Source: Deltaproteobacteria bacterium (lineage in GTDB: Bacteria > Desulfobacterota_E > Deferrimicrobia > Deferrimicrobiales > Deferrimicrobiaceae). From it: DNA of 7,276 nucleotides. This document shows positions 1-4,922 of the stretch, piece by piece. Made by a program: the position numbers and the translations under genes. Position 1 is the stretch's first letter. The number at the start of each line of letters is the position of its first letter. Location: NCBI GenBank assembly GCA_023488945.1, contig JAMDBZ010000002.1:1-7276 (forward strand), in the 5' to 3' direction. The notes beneath the pieces are model-generated. The model saw only the letters and a list, made by a program, of their open reading frames with translations, was not told the origin of the DNA and made no database searches.

Positions 1-67
1 TCTTACGATCTAGCCGGCCGGGAATGCCGAGTGCGGAGACAAGCGCAGAGTGCACTCGGCCGATCGG

Positions 68-89
68 TCGAATCCCTCCCTCTCCGCCA
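68..89 (+). pseudogene. tRNA-Ser 3'-end remnant, possible att site
   Basis: The 22 bases match the expected 3' end of a bacterial serine tRNA that has a GGAGAGG acceptor: most of the T loop (TCGAAT), the 3' T stem (CCCTC), the 3' acceptor strand (CCTCTCC), discriminator G and encoded CCA. The rest of the tRNA is absent. The 5' T stem at 62-66 pairs poorly with CCCTC (two of five positions fail), and no GGAGAGG occurs at the window start where the acceptor should begin. A lone tRNA 3' end is the usual trace of a site-specific integrase attachment site (attR), or a decayed tRNA copy. No integrase gene is in the window, so the att reading is inference; the sequence match rests on remembered tRNA-Ser structure. 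Confidence 0.5.
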
Positions 90-167
90 TCCTTCGTTCC
101 GATATCGCAGACGCACCACCGAGATATCGGAGCTTCGGATGGCAGGCCATTTGATGAGCGAAGGATG
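88..167. repeat. Nested inverted repeats (branched hairpin)
   Basis: The outer arms are CATCCTTCG (88-96) and CGAAGGATG (159-167), a perfect 9-bp match. Inside them lies TCCGATATC (98-106) against GATATCGGA (123-131), which can lengthen by a wobble and a G-C pair to about 11 bp if the shared base 96 is used. A third small stem, ATGG/CCAT, sits at 139-142 and 147-150. Together they would fold as a three-way junction. The outer arm begins in the last two bases of the tRNA-Ser-like CCA. No protein is encoded here. It could be an intergenic repeat of the REP or MITE type or a small structured RNA; the sequence does not decide between them. Confidence 0.55.
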
Positions 168-272
168 TCCGCCGTAGCTCCGACGGGGGGTCCTGCCGCG
201 AGGAAGGACGCCGAAGTCCGCCGCAGCTCCGAAGCATCGGATTCTTTCCGTCGCGAGGAGCGAAGGCGGACT
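167..272. repeat. Imperfect tandem repeat with hairpin arms
   Basis: Two units begin with nearly the same 17 bases, GTCCGCCGTAGCTCCGA (167-183) and GTCCGCCGCAGCTCCGA (216-232), differing at one position. Both contain the octamer CGCGAGGA further on (197-204 and 252-259), so the units are about 49 and 55 bases long. The second unit closes on itself: AGTCCGCC (215-222) pairs with GGCGGACT (265-272), and a small TCCGA/TCGGA hairpin lies inside (228-232/237-241). The first unit has a GTCCT/AGGAC stem (190-194/205-209). Two units of unequal spacing are too few and too structured to be a CRISPR array. The best reading is part of a dispersed intergenic repeat family. Confidence 0.5.
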
Positions 273-335
273 CAAGAACACCGTCCCGGTTCCCTTGGCT
301 TATTAAGGAATAGGACGCAGAAAAGAGGAGGAACG

Positions 336-863
336 ATGAAGAGAGTCGCCCTGTTGACCGCACTGCTGTTGATCACCGGACTGGCCGGGACCGGCTGCAA
401 GAAGAAGGAGCCGCCGCCGACCCCGCCGCCGATGCCGGGTCAGGGGATGCCGGGACCCGGGATGCCGGAGCAACCGGGTGCGCCCGCCCCGATGGCCGGC
501 GGCCCGGAGAAGAAGATCGTAGTGCCGGACGCCGTGAAGGCCGCATGGAAGGCCGTCAAGATCGAGATCGAGTACAAGGAGAAGAAGTCGAGGAAGACGT
601 TCACGATCCCGCTCGACTCCGACTTCAAGGTGCCCGGCTCGGACATCACGCTCAAGGTGGGCGACTTCCTGCCCCACTTCTCGATGACGGCCGATTCGAT
701 CACCTCCGCATCCAACAACCTCGAGAACCCGGCCGTCCGGATCGAAGTGCTGGAGGGGAAGAAGACCATTTTCAAGGGGTGGCTCTTCGCGAAGTACCCG
801 GCGGTCCACCCCTTCCAGTACGAGAAGTTCGGACTGACGCTCCTCGAGCCGGTCAAGAAGTAA
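336..863 (+). CDS. DUF2155-like lipoprotein
   Basis: Predicted 175-residue lipoprotein of unknown function. Residues 1-20 form a signal peptide (MKR, then a hydrophobic core) ending at Cys21. The residues just before it are GTG, so the lipobox is weak at -3, but the cysteine followed by three lysines is typical of lipoproteins. Residues 25-57 are a Pro/Gly/Met-rich spacer with GMP repeats, likely linking the lipid anchor to a globular domain. From about residue 60 the protein resembles DUF2155 proteins of deltaproteobacteria: a VGDFLPHF motif, TSASNNLENPAVRIEV, and FKGWLFAKYP with VHPF near the C-terminus. The start at 336 is chosen because AGAGGAGG lies at 324-331 and the signal peptide begins there; the open frame extends further upstream without these signs. 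The gene stands alone and ends at an intrinsic terminator. Family assignment is from remembered motifs; the biochemical role is unknown. Confidence 0.85.
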   Translation: MKRVALLTALLLITGLAGTGCKKKEPPPTPPPMPGQGMPGPGMPEQPGAPAPMAGGPEKKIVVPDAVKAAWKAVKIEIEYKEKKSRKTFTIPLDSDFKVPGSDITLKVGDFLPHFSMTADSITSASNNLENPAVRIEVLEGKKTIFKGWLFAKYPAVHPFQYEKFGLTLLEPVKK

Positions 864-882
864 GGCCGGCCCGGCTGAAAGG

Positions 883-926
883 AAGGGCATCCCCGCGGGC
901 TCGAGCGCCGCAGGGATGCCCTTTTT
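883..926 (+). terminator. Intrinsic terminator after the lipoprotein gene
   Basis: A perfect 11-bp stem pairs AAGGGCATCCC (883-893) with GGGATGCCCTT (913-923). The loop contains a further GCGG/CCGC stem (895-898/908-911), and five T's follow at 922-926. It lies 19 bases after the lipoprotein stop codon. The minus-strand inositol monophosphatase gene stops at 926-928, directly against this hairpin. The same stem may therefore also end that transcript, although on the minus strand the U-run is poor (TTCCTTT). Confidence 0.85.
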
Positions 927-1714
927 CATTTCCGCTTCGCGCGGCGGATCACCTCGAGCATCTGGGCGTGGATCTTCCCGTTCGAGGCCACGATGTGCGG
1001 GTGGAGGAAGTCGTAAGGGCTCCCGTCGAACCGGGTCGCCGTCCCGCCGGCCTCCGCCAAGATCAGGGAGCCCGCCGCCGTGTCCCAGGCCTTAAGGGCG
1101 AGCTCCCAGAACCCGTCGAACCGGCCGCACGCCAGGTAGCACAGGTCGAGCGCCGCCGCGCCGTCGCGCCGGATCGCCTGCCCCGCGAAGACGAACTCCC
1201 GAAAGTAGTCGAAGTTGTCGTCGGCCCCCGTCTTGACGTCGTACGAGAAGCCGGTGGCCAAGAGCGACCTCCGGAGGTCCTCGGTGGCGGAGACCGCGAT
1301 CGGCTCCCCGTTCCGGAAGGCGCCCCGCCCCGCCCCCGCCGTGTACATCTCGTCGAGCAACGGGTCGTAGACCGCGCCCGCGAGGAGCTTCCCCTGCTCC
1401 TCGAGGGCGATCGAGACGCAGAAGCAGGGGTAGTTGTGCGCGTAGTTCGTCGTCCCGTCGAGCGGGTCCACGATCCAGCGGTAGGCGGACTTCGAGGCGA
1501 CCTCGGGGCTCTCCTCGGAGAGGATCCCGTGGCCGGGGAAGGCGGAGCGGATCCTTCTCATGATGTACGCCTCGGATTCGCGGTCCACCTCGGTCACGAG
1601 GTTGATCTCACCCTTGTAGTGGACCTCCTGCTTCCGGCCGTAGTTGCGGCGGAGGATCTCCCCGGCGCCCCGCGCCGTCTCCTCGGCGAACCTCACCCAC
1701 TCCCGGTCGTCCAT
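926..1714 (-). CDS. Inositol monophosphatase family protein
   Basis: A 262-residue Mg2+-dependent phosphatase of the inositol monophosphatase (IMPase/SuhB) family, normal full length for the family. Visible motifs: NLVTEVDRESE (38-48); the metal-binding acidic pair in LSEES (Glu67, Glu68); the family signature WIVDPLDGTTNYAHN (80-94), with Asp83 and Asp86 as metal ligands; and the second signature WDTAAGSLILAEAGG starting at Trp210, with Asp211. The protein is predicted soluble and cytoplasmic. The likely substrate is inositol-1-phosphate or a related phosphomonoester, but members also act on fructose-1,6-bisphosphate, histidinol phosphate or PAP-like nucleotides, and sequence alone does not settle this. 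The start at 1714 is favoured by GGAGGAG at 1724-1718; an ATG twelve codons upstream (1750) has no ribosome binding site. It is transcribed divergently from the transporter operon and convergently with the lipoprotein gene. Confidence 0.93.
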   Translation of the reverse strand: MDDREWVRFAEETARGAGEILRRNYGRKQEVHYKGEINLVTEVDRESEAYIMRRIRSAFPGHGILSEESPEVASKSAYRWIVDPLDGTTNYAHNYPCFCVSIALEEQGKLLAGAVYDPLLDEMYTAGAGRGAFRNGEPIAVSATEDLRRSLLATGFSYDVKTGADDNFDYFREFVFAGQAIRRDGAAALDLCYLACGRFDGFWELALKAWDTAAGSLILAEAGGTATRFDGSPYDFLHPHIVASNGKIHAQMLEVIRRAKRK

Positions 1715-1748
1715 CGGCTCCTCCGCCCGCTTGAATTCCCCGCCGGCC

Positions 1749-1754
1749 ATTATA
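1749..1754 (-). promoter_or_regulatory. Possible -10 element for the IMPase gene
   Basis: Read on the minus strand these six bases are TATAAT, a perfect sigma-70 -10 hexamer in an otherwise G+C-rich stretch. It lies about 35 bases upstream of the IMPase start, giving a leader of roughly 28 bases that includes the GGAGGAG site. No good -35 hexamer is visible at 16-18 bases (the sequence there is CGGGAT). The site sits in the 42-base gap between the two divergent genes and nearly touches the first ATG of the plus-strand operon (1757), so expression of the two sides may interfere. Confidence 0.35.
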
Positions 1755-1756
1755 GT

Positions 1757-2041
1757 ATGGACGCAATGCGCATCCCGGACGGATATCTCGGACCTTCGAC
1801 TGACACCGCAGCCTGCGCCGCCGTCCTGTTCGGGATCCAGCCGCTCCTGCACACCGCGCCCGACGGCCGGGCCCTCTACGCCCCGTACCCGCTGTCGGTC
1901 GCGGTCCCCGCCATGATGATCCCGCACCTGACGCTGTTCGGGCTCGCGGAAGGCGTGATCACCGGCCTCGTCGTGCGGTACCTGGTGCGGTCGCGCCCGG
2001 CCTGGATCGTCGCCCCCGCGCCGGAGGACATCCCGCGGTGA
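1757..2041 (+). CDS. Internally deleted CbiM/LarM-like ECF S-component
   Basis: A 94-residue protein joining the two ends of a CbiM/NikM/LarM-type substrate-binding membrane subunit. Family members start MHIPDGYL and end with GIQPLL..A.GRPLYAPYPLSVAVPAM and a last membrane helix, over roughly 200 residues or more. Here MRIPDGYLGPST (residues 4-15) is followed almost at once by TAACAAVLFGIQPLL and LYAPYPLSVAVPAMM, so about 100-150 central residues holding most membrane helices are missing, with the frame kept. The conserved His after the initiator Met, a metal ligand in nickel-bound NikM, is Arg here (CGC instead of CAC). Start is ATG 1757 or, better by homology, ATG 1766; neither has a clear ribosome binding site. 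The stop overlaps the next gene by GTGA. As written it is unlikely to bind metal. It is probably a decayed gene or an assembly collapse. Confidence 0.72.
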   Translation: MDAMRIPDGYLGPSTDTAACAAVLFGIQPLLHTAPDGRALYAPYPLSVAVPAMMIPHLTLFGLAEGVITGLVVRYLVRSRPAWIVAPAPEDIPR

Positions 2042-2385
2042 GAGAGTACCGGAAATTCTGGATCGCCCTGGCCGTCCTGGCGCTGCTGTCCCCGCTGGGG
2101 ATCCTTCTCCCGCGCCTCTTTTCTTCGGGCGGCGCCTGGGGCGAGTGGGGAATCCACGAGATCCGGAAGATGATCGGATACGCACCCGCGGGGATGGAGA
2201 AGTCGGCGGACCGTTACAAGGCGCCGATGCCCGACTATGGACCGCCCGCGAAGGGAGACGCTCCCCTCGCCCGGCGGGGCGGGTGGTACATCCTCTCCGG
2301 ATTCATCGGGATCGCCGCCTGCGGGGGGGCGGCCTGGCTCCTGGCGCGTCGCCTGGCGTCGGGAAAGCGGGGGAAAGGCCGGTGA
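2038..2385 (+). CDS. PDGLE-domain ECF transporter small subunit (CbiN/LarN-like)
   Basis: A 115-residue membrane protein that accompanies CbiM-type subunits in nickel/cobalt ECF transporters and fills the role of CbiN. Two membrane segments are visible, at about residues 7-25 (WIALAVLALLSPLGILLP) and 82-103 (GWYILSGFIGIAACGGAAWL). Between them lies an extracytoplasmic loop with family features: GGAWGEWG (31-38), GYAPAGMEK (47-55) and KAPMPDYGPP (61-70). It starts with GTG at 2038, overlapping the previous stop as GTGA, with GGAGGA at 2023-2028 as ribosome binding site. It ends in another GTGA overlap with the CbiQ gene. The spacing implies translational coupling. It looks intact, unlike its CbiM-type partner. 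Family assignment is from motif memory; whether the metal is Ni or Co cannot be read from this subunit. Confidence 0.82.
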   Translation: MREYRKFWIALAVLALLSPLGILLPRLFSSGGAWGEWGIHEIRKMIGYAPAGMEKSADRYKAPMPDYGPPAKGDAPLARRGGWYILSGFIGIAACGGAAWLLARRLASGKRGKGR

Positions 2386-3299
2386 CCTCCGCCCCGCGCG
2401 AGCGGGAGTTCCTCGACGCGGCGGCGGCCCGCGGCCTGCGGCCCGCCGGGGACGGGTTCGCCGACAGGACGCTGCGCGAGGTCTCTTCCTTTTTCTCCCG
2501 CGCGTTGTTCCGGGAGGAGACGGCGCGGCGTCCCGGCATCTTCCAGCGCGTGGATCCCCGGGCGCGCCTCCTGGGCGTCCTCCTCTTCCTGGCCAGCGTG
2601 AGCTTCGCCCGCTCCCTTGAATCCCTCATGCTCCACGCGGCGCTCGTTGTCCTGGCCGTCGGGCTGTCGCGGATCCGCCCGTCCGAATTCCTCGTCGCGG
2701 GGTTCCTCCCCGCGCTGGCCTTTTCCGTCCTGATGGCGGCGCCGGCGGCGCTGAACCTCTTCCGGGACGGGTCGGTCGTTCTCCCCCTCTGGCGCATCGG
2801 CGAAGGAAGGCACCTCGGCCCGGTCGCGCTTCCGGCCGTCATCGGGGTGACGCGCGAAGGGGCGCTCTCGGCCGTCACGTTCCTTCTCCGGGTCCTTTCA
2901 TCGGTCTCCGCCGCCCTGTGGCTCACCCTGTCGACCCGCTGGGTCGACATCCTGCGCGCCCTCCGGTCCCTCCGGCTGCCGCCCGTCTTCCTCCAGGTCA
3001 TCGGGATGACCGTCCGGTACGTCCACGTCCTGCTGCGCCAGTCCGAAGAGGTCCACCTCGGGAAGAAGAGCCGGACCGTCTGCCGCCGGGATATCGGAGC
3101 GGAGCAGGCGTGGGCCGGCTCCCGCCTCGCGCACGCGTGGGAGCGCAGCGCCCACCTGATGGACGAGGTCCACGCCGCGATGGCAGCCCGCGGCTTCACG
3201 GGGGGAGCGAAGTTCCCGCCGGGGAGCTGCTTCGGAAGGCCGGACTGGGCCTTCCTCGCGATCGTCGTGGTATTCTGTGCCGGTGCCCACCTCGTCTGA
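2382..3299 (+). CDS. CbiQ-type ECF transporter transmembrane (T) component
   Basis: A 305-residue permease that couples the ATPase to the metal-binding subunit in a nickel/cobalt ECF transporter. Hydrophobic segments lie at about 62-77, 82-97, 104-120, 158-183, 200-218 and 287-305. The cytoplasmic coupling region carries the two short motifs expected of T components: GKKSR at 227-231 and AARG at 268-271 (in LMDEVHAAMAARGFTG), which contact the ATPases. VDPRARLL (57-64) is the usual sequence before the first membrane helix. About 55 residues precede it, containing FADRTLREVSSFFSRALFREE, a longer N-terminal part than many CbiQ proteins have. The GTG start at 2382 overlaps the previous stop (GTGA), with only a weak AAAGG site at 2374-2378. 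The 3' end overlaps the ATPase gene by 23 bases. No damage is seen. Confidence 0.9.
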   Translation: MTSAPREREFLDAAAARGLRPAGDGFADRTLREVSSFFSRALFREETARRPGIFQRVDPRARLLGVLLFLASVSFARSLESLMLHAALVVLAVGLSRIRPSEFLVAGFLPALAFSVLMAAPAALNLFRDGSVVLPLWRIGEGRHLGPVALPAVIGVTREGALSAVTFLLRVLSSVSAALWLTLSTRWVDILRALRSLRLPPVFLQVIGMTVRYVHVLLRQSEEVHLGKKSRTVCRRDIGAEQAWAGSRLAHAWERSAHLMDEVHAAMAARGFTGGAKFPPGSCFGRPDWAFLAIVVVFCAGAHLV

Positions 3300-4182
3300 C
3301 AGACCGCTCCTGGAGCTATCAGGCGTCGACTTCGCCTACGAGGATGGGATTCTCGCCCTCTCCGGGGTGTCGCTGTCCGTCCGGAGCGGGGAACGGATCG
3401 TCATCCTGGGCGCCAACGGGTGCGGCAAGTCCACGCTCCTCAAGCTCCTCGGAGGGCTGATCTTCCCCCGGCGAGGGAACTATCGAGCGTTCGGCCGCGA
3501 GATCACGGACACGCTTCTCACGCGCGACGCCTTCGGCATCTGGTTCCGGAAGGAGATCGGCGTCCTCTTCCAGAATTCCGATGCGCAGCTCTTCAACCCG
3601 ACCGTGGAGGACGAGATCGCCTTCGGCCCCCTCCAGATGAACGATCCCCCGGAAACCGTGAAGGCCCGGGTCGAGGAGACCATCGAGCGGTTCGGCCTCC
3701 GGCCCCTGGCCGGCCGGCCCCCGTTCGCCCTTTCCGGCGGGGAGAAGAAGAAGGTCGCCATCGCCTCCGTGATGGTCATGGACCCGCAGGTCCTCCTGCT
3801 CGACGAGCCGACGGCGGGGCTCGACCCGCGCAGCAGCCGGGCGCTCGTGGACACCATCGTGGAGGCGGAGCGCAAGGGGAAGACGGTCGTCACCGCGACC
3901 CACGACCTCCATATCGTTCCGGAGATCGCCACGCGCGTCGTCGTCTTCGGAGAGGACCGCCGGATCGTCGCGTCCGGGAGCCCCGAGGAGGTCCTGACGG
4001 ACCGGGCGCTGCTGCTCGCCGCCAACCTTGTCCACCTCCACCGGCACGCGCACGACGATTACTGGCATGCCCATGAACACGAGCACCCGGAGGTGGTCCA
4101 CATGCACGCCCACGACGACGGGGAGCGCCGCGGGCCGGGAAACCGGCCGGAGGGGAAGGAAACGGGAGGAGGGCGAACGTGA
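3277..4182 (+). CDS. CbiO-type ECF ATPase with His-rich C-terminal tail
   Basis: A 301-residue ABC ATPase that energises the nickel/cobalt ECF transporter at the inner face of the membrane. All motifs are intact: Walker A GANGCGKST (45-53), Q-loop Gln99 in VLFQNSDAQLF, signature LSGGE (152-156), Walker B VLLLDEP (172-178) and the switch His209. The Q-loop followed by DAQLFNPTVEDEIAFGP is characteristic of ECF ATPases. After the catalytic domain, residues 253-279 contain 11 histidines in alternating pairs (HLHRHAH, HAHEHEH, HMHAH), followed by a charged Gly-rich end. Such a tail is a plausible Ni2+/Co2+ buffer or sensor and supports metal import. The start is GTG 3277 or GTG 3283, inside the end of the CbiQ gene; neither has a strong ribosome binding site. 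It overlaps the LarA-like gene by GTGA. Confidence 0.92.
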   Translation: MPVPTSSDRPLLELSGVDFAYEDGILALSGVSLSVRSGERIVILGANGCGKSTLLKLLGGLIFPRRGNYRAFGREITDTLLTRDAFGIWFRKEIGVLFQNSDAQLFNPTVEDEIAFGPLQMNDPPETVKARVEETIERFGLRPLAGRPPFALSGGEKKKVAIASVMVMDPQVLLLDEPTAGLDPRSSRALVDTIVEAERKGKTVVTATHDLHIVPEIATRVVVFGEDRRIVASGSPEEVLTDRALLLAANLVHLHRHAHDDYWHAHEHEHPEVVHMHAHDDGERRGPGNRPEGKETGGGRT

Positions 4183-4922
4183 AGAGTCCCGTGTCCCTGC
4201 GCTTCGGCCACCGGGCCGTTCCGCTCGACGAGGGAGCGTTCCGGGCCGTCGAGGTGGTCGCGGCGAGGATCCCGCCGATCCTTGCGCCCCCCGAAGCGAT
4301 CCTGCGCCGGCGGCTCGCCCGCCCCGTCGCCTCGCCGCGATTGCGGGAGTTGTTGAAGAAGGGCGACACCGTCGGCATCCCGATCTCCGACGTGACGCGT
4401 TACTCCGCCACGGAACTGTTCCTCCCCCATCTCCTCGAGGAGACCGATGCCGCGGGAATCCCGCGGCGGCACGTCACGCTGTTCGTCGCGCGGGGAACAC
4501 ACCGGGCGCTGACGAACACGGAGCTCGCCGAGGCGGTGGGACCCGAGATCGAGTCGGGGATCCGGGTCGAGCAGTCGGACCCCGAGGGGGATACGAAACC
4601 GCTGGGGACGACCTCGCGGGGCACGCCGGTCAAAGTGTGCCGCTCGCTCATGGAGCGGGACAAGATCGTCCTGACCGGGACGATCTCGTTCCACTACTTC
4701 GCGGGATTCGGAGGGGGCCGGAAGGCGCTCGTCCCGGGATGCGCGGCGCGGGAGACCGCGATGGCGACCCATTTCCGGATCTTCCGGACCGACGGGCCGG
4801 GGAAGCACCCGATGGCGCGCCCCGGCGTCCTCGCCCGGAACCCGGTGCACGAGGACATCGTCGAGGCGGTCTCGCTCGCCCCCCCCGTCTTCCTCCTCAA
4901 CACCCTGCTCGCGCCGGACTAG
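4179..4922 (+). CDS. LarA-family nickel-dependent racemase, cut short by TAG
   Basis: The first 247 residues of a LarA-family enzyme (Lar_N/DUF2088 domain). The founding member, lactate racemase, uses a nickel-pincer nucleotide; relatives racemise or epimerise other 2-hydroxy acids. By position and context the known catalytic residues are present: Arg74 in SDVTR (LarA Arg75), His108 in RGTHR (His108), His172 in SFHYFAGFGGGRK (His174), Lys182, which would hold the cofactor (Lys184), and His198 (His200). Translation stops at TAG 4920-4922, but the same frame continues to 5456 with the C-terminal domain; the full gene would be about 425 codons, normal for the family. GTG start with GGGAGGAGGG just upstream and GTGA overlap with the ATPase. 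As written, the product lacks the substrate-closing domain and should be inactive unless the TAG is read through. Lactate as substrate is not shown. Confidence 0.85.
   Translation: MKSPVSLRFGHRAVPLDEGAFRAVEVVAARIPPILAPPEAILRRRLARPVASPRLRELLKKGDTVGIPISDVTRYSATELFLPHLLEETDAAGIPRRHVTLFVARGTHRALTNTELAEAVGPEIESGIRVEQSDPEGDTKPLGTTSRGTPVKVCRSLMERDKIVLTGTISFHYFAGFGGGRKALVPGCAARETAMATHFRIFRTDGPGKHPMARPGVLARNPVHEDIVEAVSLAPPVFLLNTLLAPD

Larger units (their letters stand above)
1..335. other. Gene-free left flank with tRNA remnant and repeats
   Basis: No convincing gene is seen in these 335 bases. The open frame that crosses them on the plus strand is only an upstream extension of the lipoprotein gene and lacks a protein-like composition or a ribosome binding site before 336. 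The stretch holds a perfect 9-bp inverted repeat (GCCGAGTGC at 26-34 and its complement at 52-60), a tRNA-Ser 3'-end match at 68-89, a nested hairpin at 88-167, an imperfect tandem repeat at 167-272, and a short A+T-richer patch at about 297-323 just before the lipoprotein gene. That patch is where its promoter would be expected, but no good -35/-10 pair is visible. Confidence 0.7.

Noticed and set aside
1..89. An intact serine tRNA gene ending at 89
   Set aside because: Only the 3' 22 bases match. The 5' T stem does not pair, no GGAGAGG acceptor strand or anticodon arm is found upstream, and the window start is too close for a full serine tRNA with its long variable arm.
167..272. CRISPR-like repeats
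   Set aside because: Only two 17-base copies, with internal hairpins, unequal spacing and no cas genes.
24..335. Longer N-terminus for the lipoprotein gene
   Set aside because: The extra 104 codons are low-complexity and repeat-derived. The signal peptide and ribosome binding site both place the start at 336.
545..1756. Long plus-strand open frame across the IMPase gene
   Set aside because: It is a shadow frame: it runs through the terminator and antisense to a well-recognised IMPase gene. Only its last 94 codons (from 1757) are real.
4920..4922. Pyrrolysine insertion at the larA-like TAG
   Set aside because: LarA enzymes are not known to use pyrrolysine, the site is not catalytic, and no downstream insertion element or pyl gene is visible. 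Kept only as a check within the amber-codon finding.
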